Below are positions 1 through 8,892 of a DNA stretch of 64,000 nt, piece after piece. The DNA comes from Nitratireductor sp. B36 (GTDB lineage: Bacteria; Pseudomonadota; Alphaproteobacteria; Rhizobiales; Rhizobiaceae): NCBI RefSeq assembly GCF_020833685.1, contig NZ_JACKZY010000001.1:756578-820577 (forward strand), written 5' to 3'. Numbering within the stretch: position 1 is the first letter of the stretch; every line of letters starts with the position of its first letter. Made by a program: the position numbers and the translations under genes. Below the pieces are notes generated by a model. The model was not told the origin of the DNA. It worked only from the letters and a program-made list of their open reading frames with translations, and made no database searches.

Positions 1-135
1 CTCAAGCTGATCACGGTAGACCTCGATGTCATGGGCGCCTGCATCTTCGGCGGGCGCTTGGCGCACGGCGAAGGGTCGCAGCACTGCAAAGGCGGCAATG
101 AAAGTCAGAAAGGCTGCAAGGATCCAGAACAACAT
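1..135 (-). CDS. ccmI: Cytochrome c biogenesis protein CcmI/CycH, N-terminal fragment
   Basis: The start codon lies inside the window and the rest runs off the left edge, so only the first 45 codons are visible. They read MLFWILAAFLTFIAAFAVL, one membrane helix, then a short linker and VYRDQLE, which is the usual opening of CcmI/CycH. CcmI holds apocytochrome c at the periplasmic face for haem ligation by CcmFH. In rhizobia the cycHJKL genes commonly lie beside feuPQ, and that pair follows here. The identification rests on a short stretch and on context; the TPR region cannot be seen. Confidence 0.75.
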   Translation of the reverse strand, partial: MLFWILAAFLTFIAAFAVLRPFAVRQAPAEDAGAHDIEVYRDQLE

Positions 136-244
136 GGGTCCTAAATAGCCGCCGGGGAACGTGCTGCCAACTCGGCGCAGCTGCGGCCATTTGGCAAACT
201 GGCCGCCCCCCCGTTCCCCAACCCTGAGATTTTTGCTGAAAATC

Positions 245-682
245 TTATCCCAGCAGCATCCAGCTTCCATCCTCGTTGCGACAAGCGGTTCCGCGTGCTT
301 CCCGGGGCGTCCCGTTGATCTGGATGGTGTGGGTATATTGCCGACAGTCCTGGGAGCCCACGCGGTAAGGCTGCGCCGCGCGTACGGTTCCAGTCCGGCC
401 GGAGCCAGCATCCTGCCACGACACGTCTTGGCCAGCGGGTGTGCTCTCGAGGGCCTTGTACTCAGCTTCTATCGCGATGCGTTTTTGCCGACGAGATAAT
501 GCAGCGCCGAATTCGCCACCAATCAGGCCACCGCCCTCCATGCCAAGTATGGCGGAACTGTCCGTTGCAGCCTGAGATGCTGCAAACTGATTGGGCTCGA
601 GTTGCGCGCTCGACATGCCGTTGCTCAGGCAGCCGGACAAAACTGCGGATAGGGCTACTGCAAAAACTGCTGAGAGTTTCAT
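245..682 (-). CDS. 17-kDa surface-antigen-like lipoprotein
   Basis: A 145-residue protein starting MKLSAVFAVAL, with a hydrophobic signal and an LSGC lipobox (Cys 18), so it is probably a lipoprotein. After a Ser/Ala-rich linker there is a Gly-rich stretch (GMEGGGLIGGEFGAAL), then a C-terminal domain ending CRNEDGSWMLLG. This resembles the surface-antigen fold of rickettsial 17-kDa and RT0821-type proteins found throughout Alphaproteobacteria. I chose the ATG at 680-682 because the signal peptide begins there; an upstream in-frame start would add nine residues that do not fit. It lies between feuQ and ccmI on the same strand. Its precise role is unknown. Confidence 0.75.
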   Translation of the reverse strand: MKLSAVFAVALSAVLSGCLSNGMSSAQLEPNQFAASQAATDSSAILGMEGGGLIGGEFGAALSRRQKRIAIEAEYKALESTPAGQDVSWQDAGSGRTGTVRAAQPYRVGSQDCRQYTHTIQINGTPREARGTACRNEDGSWMLLG

Positions 683-764
683 TGATACCAATGGTCCCCT
701 GAGACACATGTGTCGTTTGCAAGGTGTTTAAAGCTTCGGTTTGGCCCAATTTGGGCAATTCTGC

Positions 765-2183
765 TCAACTGGCGCCCTGAGCTTCCGCACGAGGCAGCGC
801 AACAACAACTTTGAGCCCACCAAGCGAGGAACGTTCCAAAGCGAGAGAACCCCCATACTCTTCCACCAGATCTGCGACAATCGCAAGCCCGAGCCCGGTA
901 CCAGGCTTGGTTTCATCAAGCCGCCGGCCACGCTTCAACGCGTCCCGCGCCCTCTCTTCGGGAATACCGGGACCGTCGTCTTCAATGATGATAAGAAGCC
1001 CGCGGGCATCGCCCTGCGACGCGGCGTCCTTGGCAGACAGGCAAACGCGCGTCCTGGCCCATTTCATCGCATTTTCCATCAGGTTGCCGCTGATTTCCTC
1101 CAGATCTTCCCGTTCCCCGGCAAAGATCAAAGGATCGTCAGGAAACTGCACTTCAAGGTCGATCGTGGGATTGAGCTTGCCCATGACCCGCGCCATGCGC
1201 TCGAGCGATGCCTTGACCGGTGTGCGAAAGACAAGACTGTCGCGCTGGGCTGCTGCTCGCGCCCGCTGCAGATAGTGATCGAGCTGACGCTGAAGCGCAG
1301 TGGCCTGGGCTGTGATCAGCTTTCCCCGTTCACCGCCCACCGCATGACCTTCGTTCATGAGAACGGCTAGAGGAGTTTTCAGGGAGTGAGCCAGATTGCC
1401 GACCTGTTTGCGTGAACGCTCGACGATACGTCGATTGTTGTCGATCAAGGCATTGGTCTCGTCCGCCAACGCTTCGATTTCGGTCGGAAACGGGCCCTCA
1501 AGCCGCTGCGTCGAGCCTGCTCGAATCTCTGAAAGAGCCTGTTGAACGCGATTGAGCGGGCGCAAGCCGTAGAGGATCGCAAAAACATTGATGGCAATCA
1601 TCCCAAGGCCGAATATTGCCAGATAGCCGTAAAGTCTGCGAACAAATTGGCTGACTTCGTCCTCCAGCTCGCTTCGATTGCCCATGACGCGAAAACGCGC
1701 CACCTGGCCCTGGTCACCCACGACCAGTTCGGCCTCCACCACCTCGATCGTTTCGCCACCTGGCCCCATGGCCATGTAGCTGCGCTGAAATCCGGTGTTG
1801 AACGGCACATCATTTATGCTCGGCGATGGGACGGGCTCTGCCATGGAAGGCGAGCGCAATGCTCGGCCCAGGTCATCGGTCAGCGGTTCCACCGCCCAAT
1901 ACCAGCCGGATTGGGGCTGCAGAAAACGCAGATCATCGAGATTGGGGCTGCCCTGCAAGGTTCCGTCTTCCGCAAGCCCCACCGAGCCAATGACATTGTT
2001 GAGGTAAGCAGACAGGACGCTATCGAAACCGCGTTCTGAAACCTGACGAAACAAGGCGGAGATGATGGTTGCGATGACGACCAGTGCGATGATCGCCCAG
2101 AAGGAGGAGAAGGCAATAACGCGGACAGCGAGCGAGCGCGTTACAATCCGCATGAGCCAAGGCTGCTTCTTCTGATCCGCCAT
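765..2183 (-). CDS. feuQ: Sensor histidine kinase FeuQ
   Basis: A 472-residue inner-membrane kinase. Helix 1 spans about residues 20-45, the periplasmic sensor domain about 46-183, and helix 2 about 184-207, followed by a HAMP-like linker. The phospho-acceptor is His 266 in NLAHSLKTPLAV. The N box has Asn 371 in LMENAMKWAR, and the ATP lid carries DDGPGIPEE and GTGLGLAI, so all catalytic motifs are present. It starts 11 bp after feuP. In Sinorhizobium FeuPQ controls export of osmoregulatory cyclic glucans and other envelope functions; naming this pair FeuPQ rests mainly on the regulator, which matches FeuP closely in my recollection. The periplasmic ligand cannot be read from sequence. Confidence 0.85.
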   Translation of the reverse strand: MADQKKQPWLMRIVTRSLAVRVIAFSSFWAIIALVVIATIISALFRQVSERGFDSVLSAYLNNVIGSVGLAEDGTLQGSPNLDDLRFLQPQSGWYWAVEPLTDDLGRALRSPSMAEPVPSPSINDVPFNTGFQRSYMAMGPGGETIEVVEAELVVGDQGQVARFRVMGNRSELEDEVSQFVRRLYGYLAIFGLGMIAINVFAILYGLRPLNRVQQALSEIRAGSTQRLEGPFPTEIEALADETNALIDNNRRIVERSRKQVGNLAHSLKTPLAVLMNEGHAVGGERGKLITAQATALQRQLDHYLQRARAAAQRDSLVFRTPVKASLERMARVMGKLNPTIDLEVQFPDDPLIFAGEREDLEEISGNLMENAMKWARTRVCLSAKDAASQGDARGLLIIIEDDGPGIPEERARDALKRGRRLDETKPGTGLGLAIVADLVEEYGGSLALERSSLGGLKVVVALPRAEAQGAS

Positions 2184-2194
2184 GTCAGGAAGGC

Positions 2195-2866
2195 CTAGCC
2201 GGCCTCCGGTTCGCGCAGTCGATATCCCATGCCGCGCACCGTTTCGATCAGGTCCACATCCCCGAGTTTTTTGCGCAGGCGACCGACAAAAACCTCGATT
2301 GTGTTGGAATCTCGGTCAAAATCCTGATCGTAGAGATGTTCGACGAGCTCCGTTCTGGAAACAACCGTGTCCCGATGGTGCATGAGATAGGCGAGCAGCC
2401 GGTATTCGTGCGAGGTGAGTTTCAGCGGAACCCCATCGACATCCGCCTTTGAGGCTCTGGTATCGAGGCGCACGGGTCCGCAGCGCAATTCCGTTGAAGC
2501 GTGCCCTGCCGCGCGCCTGATGAGCGCGCGCAAACGCGCGAGAACCTCCTCAATATGAAACGGCTTCGTCACATAATCATCGGCCCCGGCATCGATGCCG
2601 GCCACCTTGTCGCTCCAGCGATCACGGGCAGTGAGAATCAAAACGGGCATCTTGCGATCATCCTGACGCCAGCGTTCGAGCACACTGATCCCGTCCATCT
2701 GCGGCAGACCAATATCGAGAACCACTGCGTCATAGGGCTCCGTATCGCCGAGAAAATGCCCCTCTTCCCCGTCAAACGCCTTGTCAACGACGTAACCGGC
2801 GTCCGTCAACGCTTCGCATATCTGCCGGTTCAGGTCCTTGTCGTCTTCGACAACGAGAATGCGCAT
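2195..2866 (-). CDS. feuP: Response regulator FeuP (OmpR family)
   Basis: A 223-residue two-domain regulator. The receiver domain has the acidic pair EDD at residues 7-9, phospho-acceptor Asp 51 in VVLDIGLPQMDG and Lys about 101 in VTKPF. The C-terminal winged helix has the OmpR/PhoB signature LTSHEYRLLAYLM and ends TVRGMGYRL. The string DTEPYDAVVLDIGLPQMDG and the segment YDQDFDRDSNTIEVFVGRLR are typical of rhizobial FeuP. It is cotranscribed with feuQ (11 bp gap) and probably activates envelope and osmoadaptation genes when phosphorylated by it. Confidence 0.88.
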   Translation of the reverse strand: MRILVVEDDKDLNRQICEALTDAGYVVDKAFDGEEGHFLGDTEPYDAVVLDIGLPQMDGISVLERWRQDDRKMPVLILTARDRWSDKVAGIDAGADDYVTKPFHIEEVLARLRALIRRAAGHASTELRCGPVRLDTRASKADVDGVPLKLTSHEYRLLAYLMHHRDTVVSRTELVEHLYDQDFDRDSNTIEVFVGRLRKKLGDVDLIETVRGMGYRLREPEAG

Positions 2867-2923
2867 GAACCCCTCAACATGGTTTGTTTCAAAATTTAGT
2901 TTTGTCGCGGCTGCCGTGCGACG

Positions 2924-3190
2924 TCAATTTGCGGGGACCACGAATTCGGCCCGCTTCGGGCGTTCCCCATTCCCCCCGGGGATCACCACCACAACCCTGC
3001 AGACCGTCTGTCCGCCGCGGTTCTCAGGTGTTGCCTGAACCAGTGTGCCGCCGTTTTGTGAGGCGACCCGGGAGCCAACGGAATAACAATCCACGCCCGA
3101 TTGGGCTGGAGATGTCGTCGGCCAAGCCATCGCCGGCAAGAGCGCCAGTGCGACGAAGAAGCCAAGTTTATATGTGCGGTGCCAGAACAT
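2924..3190 (-). CDS. Small periplasmic protein upstream of feuP (FeuN-like candidate)
   Basis: An 88-residue protein beginning MFWHRTYKLGFFVALALLP, a clear Sec signal peptide with likely cleavage after about residue 29 (SPAQS). The mature part is about 60 residues and contains two cysteines (VDCYSVG and QTVCRVVVVIP) that could form one disulfide. I took the ATG at 3188-3190 because the signal peptide begins there. It sits 57 bp upstream of feuP on the same strand. In Sinorhizobium a small periplasmic protein, FeuN, inhibits FeuQ. Size, location and export make this an obvious candidate for the same job, but I could not compare sequences, so it stays an inference. Confidence 0.6.
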   Translation of the reverse strand: MFWHRTYKLGFFVALALLPAMAWPTTSPAQSGVDCYSVGSRVASQNGGTLVQATPENRGGQTVCRVVVVIPGGNGERPKRAEFVVPAN

Positions 3191-3326
3191 GTCTGTGATG
3201 TAACCTATCGAGGCTGAATAGGAAATGAACAGCATGTCATTTTACCCCCATCCAGCCCCGTGGCCGCCGCACCGATTCTAGTCAGAACCGTAGTGTCGGC
3301 GGCTGCCTTCCCGTTGCTCCAGTCTC

Positions 3327-3533
3327 TCACCGGATAAGGCTGCGGGCCTGAACTCTACCGAAGATGGCGATCAGCCCGGAGATCGCGGTGACTACCCGCA
3401 AAACTTCATCGGACACGGCTGAACTGTCGATGTCTCCCAAAGGATAACCCAGCATGCTCGCAGCCGTAGCTGCAATCGTCACCATCGACGCCCATATCGT
3501 TCGGGAGAGGTACCATGGTTTGCTGTCACTCAT
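3327..3533 (-). CDS. Small two-helix membrane protein, holin-like, at the end of the GTA cluster
   Basis: A 68-residue protein. Residues about 10-29 (TIWASMVTIAATAASMLGYP) and 44-61 (EVLRVVTAISGLIAIFGR) look like two membrane helices separated by an acidic loop, followed by a basic tail. This is the layout of small phage holins. It lies 26 bp downstream of the tail-tip gene on the same strand, so it is probably the last gene of the GTA transcript. GTA particles leave by lysis, which would give a holin a role. No endolysin is seen beside it apart from the tail peptidase gp14, so the holin call is inference. Confidence 0.5.
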   Translation of the reverse strand: MSDSKPWYLSRTIWASMVTIAATAASMLGYPLGDIDSSAVSDEVLRVVTAISGLIAIFGRVQARSLIR

Positions 3534-3559
3534 CGTTCTTCCTTTCTTTCATTGCACAC

Positions 3560-6500
3560 TCAACCTGCGAAGATCATTGTTGCCGGCAATCCTGGGCCGA
3601 CGCGTTCGCTTAGCTGGCGGACCGTGAAACGAATGTCCGGCGACGCCTCCGCAAAATCCTCGGCCTTCATTTCCGGCGTGTAAGTCCAGTTTGTCGAAGT
3701 GGACGTGACGCTGCGCACGACAGTCCCGTTGCTGCCGGCCACGTCGACGCGGTAGCGCTCGCTCGCCTCGCCAAGGGGCACGTCGTCGCCCAGCCAGCTG
3801 TCGGCGTCCACACGCCCTCGCCTCACCCAGGACAGAACCACCGCTTCCGTAGCGGTTTTACGTGCCCTAAGGTGGACCGGTGACAAAGGCAGGAGCGCAC
3901 GCAGGCCGCCCGTGCCCTGTGTCTGAAAAAACCGTGTGCTGCCAAGAGCTTCCCCGGCTGGTCCGATAAGCCAACTGCGTTCAAGCCCGATTTCGCCAGA
4001 CCGTAGTCCCGCTGCCTGTACAGCCTGGTCTAGCAAGACAAACCCGGCTCCAGCCGGTGCGCCTGCTTTCATGGCGTCATCGGTTCCCAGTTGCCCCCGC
4101 AACAGACCGTTAAGACGCCACACGGACGGTTCAATCTCTTCGGCTGTGGTGAACTGCAATATCTCCCAGACACCCGCCTCGCTGAAAACGGCAGCTGCGT
4201 TTGCACCATTGACGAGTTGGGCCACCGAAACACTTTCCAATGCGCCGGAGAGAAGCTCCACTGAGATCGTCCGGCTTGTGTCCCGCCGGCCCAACACACC
4301 GCTTCCGAGTGGTTCTTTGAGGAAGCCGATGGTGGCACGCTTTTCAATCCGGCTGCGCAATTCGAAACCACTGTCCTCAGGCGAGGCAAAGGCGACATGA
4401 CTGCTCCAGGGGGCTGAATGAACGGCGAGCCGAAACTGCTGGTGACTTTCGCGTGTGTCGGGCTGCCACGGCAGATCGAGCATCAAGGCAAAAGCAGCAC
4501 TTTCCCCTTGTTCAGCATTGTCGGTCGGTAGTGAAGGAGCCGCACCTGTCGCCGGAGCTGGATTTCCAAGCACACGCCGTGCCTTGACCCGACGCAACAG
4601 GCCATCTTCCACCTCGGTGACGAGATATCGACCTGCCCCCAGAATCTCGGGGAGATGCAGGATCGTGCCTGGCTCAATGCCGTGCTCTGACGGCGGCAAG
4701 GCGAACTGGGCTTCCTCCCGCGCAGCCCAATGGCGAAAAAGCCATTCCTTCGCCTGGATGTCAGCTTCCGGCGCCGTCAACACACCCGGGAAACTGAGAA
4801 AATGTGTTCTCCGCCCCTTTGCACCGATATGCAAAACACGTGTAGTGGCCGCCTGATGATCGCGCATCTCGTCACGGAAATCCAAATGCAATTCGGCAGG
4901 CAGGGCATGATCGGGCTCCCGCATCCGCTCCACGACCACACCGTCATCCTGCATGGCCAACTCCGTGATCTCTCGCTTACCGCTCAGAGCGGCGGCGAGT
5001 GAACGGAAACTGAGTTTTCCTTCCCGCTCATGAGCACCAATACCAAAAAGATCGAGGATAGGTTCGAGTGCTGCTCGGGCAGTGGTCGGATTGGCGATCG
5101 CATAGCCGGCGATCCAACCGTCCGCATTCTCCGTTTCGGCCCTATCCAGCCCATGATCGTCCAGTATGGCGTTGATAAGATCGCCGGCGGTTGCGCTGCT
5201 TGCGCGACCGTTGAGCCAATGCCCGGTCGCCCAATTGCCCCCGTCACCCCAAACATCCGTTCGCACAGGAAAGGCCGGGAAGGGACGGGCATCCCAGGCC
5301 CAAAGGCTGAACATTTGCGGATCGACCATAGGGGCTTGATAAACCGGTGAAACCGGGTTGTGTGGACCCGTCTCAGCCCAATAGTCAAAATGCGCCTCGA
5401 GCAGCCGATGCTGGGCCAGGTCCGAGCGCCCACCATTGGAGAAATACGGCAACGCGTTTTCGGAGGATTTCGCATCCGGAAATACGTTCGGCTGATTGGG
5501 GCCCTTGTCGACCGCTGGGCAACCAAGCTCGGTAAAGATGATTGGCTTGGAAGCAGGCAACCAGGCGGTCGGAAGGGCCTTTTCCACCCCGCCAATCCTG
5601 TCGAAATGCGGGTTCGACCACCAGCTAACAAGATCCTTGTAGCGGAAAACCCAGGGTTTTCCATAAGCCCCGTCCGCAATCAGGGTGCGAAGCCGGGCGC
5701 GCCGATCTGCCTCACTGGCATAAAACCAATCGAAGCCCTCGCCTGAAGCGATGCCCGCCTTGAGCCCCACCGGATCGTAGGGTCCATAAAAACCATCCGG
5801 GTTGCCTCCCGCATGATCTTCATCGCGCCAGTCGGACAGCGGCATGTAATTGTCGATACCCACCGCATCAATCGCATCGTCCGCCCATAGGGGATCAAGG
5901 TGAAATAGTACGTCACCGCTTCCGTCAGCAGGCTGATGCCCAAAATACTCGGTCCAGTCCGCGCCATAGGTAATCGTCGCTCCCGCCCCCACAATTGCGC
6001 GCACTTCATTGGCCAAGATCCTTAACCCCTCGACGAAGGGGAACTGACCGTTCTGGTTGCGCAACTGGGTTAATCCTCGCAGTTCCGAACCGATCAGAAA
6101 CCCGTCCACGCCGCCAGCCACGGCGGCCAGATGGGCGTAGTGAAGCAAGAAACGTCGATAACCCCATTCATCGGGATCACCGGTGAAGTCCACCGTATCC
6201 TCGTTAGGAGTGTAAGCGGCCGCCGCAGCATCTCCCAGCAGAGCAGCGACCTGCGCATCCGCCGCCGCGCTCTTGTCTGCAGTCCCCGGGCGACCCGGTC
6301 CCGGATAACATGTAATCCGCCCCCGCCATGGATAAACAGGCTGATGTGTTTCTCCATCCGGACTGGGGAGATCATTGCCGGCGGGCACATCCATCATAAT
6401 GAACGGATAGAGCCAGACCTTTAGACCCCGCGCCTTGATCGCCTTGATCGCGGCTACCACCGTATGGTCGGACGGCGTCCCTCCATAAGCAGCGCCCTGC

Positions 6501-7522
6501 TCGGTGTAGGAAACCACTTGGGCGTTCTCTCGCTCCAGGCTCGAAACCTTCCATTTTTCATTCTGCCCGCTGCCCGAAAGGTGGTCGAGAAATGCCGGGG
6601 GCACCCCCATCAGTCTCCAGATATTTTCCCAGTCCAATGGAAACGCGCTGCCGCCGTGAGAACTCACCATAGGTTTGATCTGGCAGTGCCCTGCCCGCAG
6701 ATCTGTACCGAACCATGAAACGACAAGAGAAACGCTCTTGAGATTCGGCATTAATGCCTGCAACTCATCCAGCGAGGCTTCGAAATCGCTTTCGGCGACG
6801 CGCGTGTTGCGGTTTACGACCGTGTGCTTTCCCGGACTGTTGCGAATCTCAACTGTTTTCGGAGAAAGGCCGAACTCGGTGGAGCCGGGGATAAGGGCCA
6901 CGGATCCAACCTTCGCATTCAACGTGGAAACCGGCCGGAGCACTTCAAACTGAAGCTGAGGGATTCGTCGCCCGTAATCATCAATTGGCATGCGGTCGAT
7001 CACCACATAGGCGGTTCCGCGATAGGCAGGCGCATTGCCGGTGCCTTGCTTTGCCTCGATCAGCGGATCGGGCATTTGGTCCTCTGTACCGCGGTAAACT
7101 CGGATACTGACCCTGCTTTGATCCACTTCCTGGCCGTCGGCCCAGATGCGACGGACACCGGCAATCTCACCATCGCAGACCGCAAATGCGGCGTTGGCAA
7201 AATAAGAATAGGTGGTTACTTTCGGCCCGCCCTTGCCGCCTTGACGCTCCGTGGTGCTGGTTTCTTCGAAACGCGTCGCCCAGATCAGGGTGCCGCCCGT
7301 GCGCACGGTTCCATAAAGTCTGGGCAAGGGAGAGCCTTCCTCCCCGGAAAATGGCCTTGCTGCGGAAAGCCGCGGTCCTTCGTAGTGCTGCGCTCCTCCA
7401 AACAGAGCCCTATCCACTACATAGCCGGCCAGAGCGCCCGCAGCTGTCCCTAGCGTTACGCCGACAGGCCCGAGAAAGCCACCGAGGAACGCACCGGCAG
7501 CCTGCAAGACGAGTGTAGCCAT
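3560..7522 (-). CDS. GTA baseplate megatron / tail-tip protein (gp15)
   Basis: A 1320-residue protein, the largest in the cluster and the usual size for GTA gp15. The N-terminus is a Gly/Ala-rich hydrophobic stretch (LGGFLGPVGVTLGTAAGALAG). The middle third, about residues 250-700, matches the glycoside-hydrolase-like TIM barrel of GTA tail tips, with segments such as TYGADWTEYFGHQPADG and DAVGIDNYMPLSDW. The C-terminal part is a phage tail-tip and fibronectin-like region. In Rhodobacter GTA the homologue forms the tip that contacts the recipient envelope. It starts 6 bp after gp14. No frameshift is apparent. Confidence 0.92.
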   Translation of the reverse strand: MATLVLQAAGAFLGGFLGPVGVTLGTAAGALAGYVVDRALFGGAQHYEGPRLSAARPFSGEEGSPLPRLYGTVRTGGTLIWATRFEETSTTERQGGKGGPKVTTYSYFANAAFAVCDGEIAGVRRIWADGQEVDQSRVSIRVYRGTEDQMPDPLIEAKQGTGNAPAYRGTAYVVIDRMPIDDYGRRIPQLQFEVLRPVSTLNAKVGSVALIPGSTEFGLSPKTVEIRNSPGKHTVVNRNTRVAESDFEASLDELQALMPNLKSVSLVVSWFGTDLRAGHCQIKPMVSSHGGSAFPLDWENIWRLMGVPPAFLDHLSGSGQNEKWKVSSLERENAQVVSYTEQGAAYGGTPSDHTVVAAIKAIKARGLKVWLYPFIMMDVPAGNDLPSPDGETHQPVYPWRGRITCYPGPGRPGTADKSAAADAQVAALLGDAAAAAYTPNEDTVDFTGDPDEWGYRRFLLHYAHLAAVAGGVDGFLIGSELRGLTQLRNQNGQFPFVEGLRILANEVRAIVGAGATITYGADWTEYFGHQPADGSGDVLFHLDPLWADDAIDAVGIDNYMPLSDWRDEDHAGGNPDGFYGPYDPVGLKAGIASGEGFDWFYASEADRRARLRTLIADGAYGKPWVFRYKDLVSWWSNPHFDRIGGVEKALPTAWLPASKPIIFTELGCPAVDKGPNQPNVFPDAKSSENALPYFSNGGRSDLAQHRLLEAHFDYWAETGPHNPVSPVYQAPMVDPQMFSLWAWDARPFPAFPVRTDVWGDGGNWATGHWLNGRASSATAGDLINAILDDHGLDRAETENADGWIAGYAIANPTTARAALEPILDLFGIGAHEREGKLSFRSLAAALSGKREITELAMQDDGVVVERMREPDHALPAELHLDFRDEMRDHQAATTRVLHIGAKGRRTHFLSFPGVLTAPEADIQAKEWLFRHWAAREEAQFALPPSEHGIEPGTILHLPEILGAGRYLVTEVEDGLLRRVKARRVLGNPAPATGAAPSLPTDNAEQGESAAFALMLDLPWQPDTRESHQQFRLAVHSAPWSSHVAFASPEDSGFELRSRIEKRATIGFLKEPLGSGVLGRRDTSRTISVELLSGALESVSVAQLVNGANAAAVFSEAGVWEILQFTTAEEIEPSVWRLNGLLRGQLGTDDAMKAGAPAGAGFVLLDQAVQAAGLRSGEIGLERSWLIGPAGEALGSTRFFQTQGTGGLRALLPLSPVHLRARKTATEAVVLSWVRRGRVDADSWLGDDVPLGEASERYRVDVAGSNGTVVRSVTSTSTNWTYTPEMKAEDFAEASPDIRFTVRQLSERVGPGLPATMIFAG

Positions 7523-7528
7523 AAGCTT

Positions 7529-8005
7529 CTACTTTCCAGGTATCGAGGATGGGGGTAGTGGAAAGGCGAACACACCTGCAATCCGTCTGCGCCATTGCGG
7601 TACGAGCGCTGAGACCACGACTGCGCTCCCTTCATAGGCGTGCACGAAGGCATCCGTCGCCGTCATGATGCCCACATGCTTGGCTGGCAGATGTATGCGC
7701 CAGCGAAACAGAACGATATCGCCAGGCTTGGGGGCCGTTTGCGCCTGTTCAATGCAATGACGCCTGGCTGCAGAAAGAAGACGCTCTTCCCCGCCACACT
7801 CAGCCCAGTCCGCGCTGTAAACACCCGGGTCCTCTGCTTCGCGGCCCAGTACGTTTCGCCACACACCGCGCAACAGTCCGAGGCAATCGCAACCCACGCC
7901 CTTGCGGCTCGCCTGATGCCGGTAAGGGGTGCCGACCCAGCTCAAGGCTTCGTTCAGAATGGCTTCCCGCAGGGCCTCCTCGGTTGTATGGGTACGCTGT
8001 CTCAT
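7529..8005 (-). CDS. GTA NlpC/P60 cell-wall peptidase (gp14)
   Basis: A 158-residue NlpC/P60 cysteine peptidase. The nucleophile is in KGVGCDCLGL, the catalytic His is in PAKHVGIMT, and FVHAYEG follows near the end. The family cleaves peptide cross-links of peptidoglycan. In GTAs and siphophages this enzyme sits at the tail tip and opens the recipient wall during DNA entry. Its start overlaps the stop of gp13 by 4 bp, and gp15 follows 6 bp later. Both key residues are in place, so it is probably active. Confidence 0.92.
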   Translation of the reverse strand: MRQRTHTTEEALREAILNEALSWVGTPYRHQASRKGVGCDCLGLLRGVWRNVLGREAEDPGVYSADWAECGGEERLLSAARRHCIEQAQTAPKPGDIVLFRWRIHLPAKHVGIMTATDAFVHAYEGSAVVVSALVPQWRRRIAGVFAFPLPPSSIPGK

Positions 8006-8892
8006 CGCACCAAAGCCTTGCCGTCGAAGACCCCCTCGCCCCGTACATAGCTGTAGGCTGCGTCATCGCCGGGCAAATGCGGAAAACCACGGAAGTTCAG
8101 GGCGTTTTGGAACTTCCCCTTGCAGGTGGAAAATTGCTTGTCACATCCGGACACGACGGTAAAAAGGTCGCCGGCTTCGCCAGAAAGCGGTGCTTCGCGC
8201 CAGAGTGAAAGCCGGGTCTCGCTTCCCGACTTCGCATGCGCGATGACCCGTTCCTTGCGACCAGATTGCGCTCCGCTGGCCCAGGTCAGAACGCCATTGT
8301 CAAACCAGCCAGCCGCAAACGCATCGAGGCCATCAACCACCACAACGTTCCCTTCTTCAGCGCGAAGGAAAGTGCCGCTGCCTGCAAAACGGTCATCGGT
8401 CAGATCCACTCCGCATCGCTGGTCGCCCAGTTCAGCATCGCAGCATCGTCCGACGGTTCGACCGCTTGGTTGATCAAGTGTCCATGCTTCGCTCTCCAAT
8501 TCGGCGACGAAACGTCCATCCTGCCGCGTCACCTTGCCAATCACCGCCACGCGCAGTTTATGAAACGTCGATGGATTTCGCCAATTCACGAGCAAAGTCT
8601 CAACCCTTGCACCGTCATAGAGACCTGAGAGAATGTCGTCTTCCAGGATTTCCGAGGCCGAAAGCGCTCCAACCACATCGACCGTATCCACCGATAGTCC
8701 GAATGATGATCTGGCTTCGCTCGCCGTAAAACCCGTGTTCGGATGGAAACTCGTGCCATCGCAATGCAATTGCCTGTCGTGGTCGGTAAAACCGAGGAAG
8801 ATCCCGTCGGATCGGCTTAACCGCCAGCAATGGCAAAGACTTGTCACCTCCCCTTGAATGTGGGCTTCCAGCGTTTCTTCGGTCGACGTCAT
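8002..8892 (-). CDS. GTA tail hub protein, DUF2163 (gp13)
   Basis: A 296-residue protein of the DUF2163/BR0599-type family that is syntenic in all alphaproteobacterial GTA clusters as gp13. The N-terminal region has the family pattern CHCWRLSRSDGIFLGFTDHD. Near the C-terminus there is SGCDKQFSTCKGKFQNALNF, whose cysteines (CDKQFSTC) resemble the iron-sulfur-type motif reported for this hub protein in Rhodobacter GTA. It overlaps gp12 and gp14 by 4 bp each, which points to coupled translation. It is probably a baseplate hub protein joining the distal tail to the tip. Confidence 0.88.
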   Translation of the reverse strand: MTSTEETLEAHIQGEVTSLCHCWRLSRSDGIFLGFTDHDRQLHCDGTSFHPNTGFTASEARSSFGLSVDTVDVVGALSASEILEDDILSGLYDGARVETLLVNWRNPSTFHKLRVAVIGKVTRQDGRFVAELESEAWTLDQPSGRTVGRCCDAELGDQRCGVDLTDDRFAGSGTFLRAEEGNVVVVDGLDAFAAGWFDNGVLTWASGAQSGRKERVIAHAKSGSETRLSLWREAPLSGEAGDLFTVVSGCDKQFSTCKGKFQNALNFRGFPHLPGDDAAYSYVRGEGVFDGKALVR

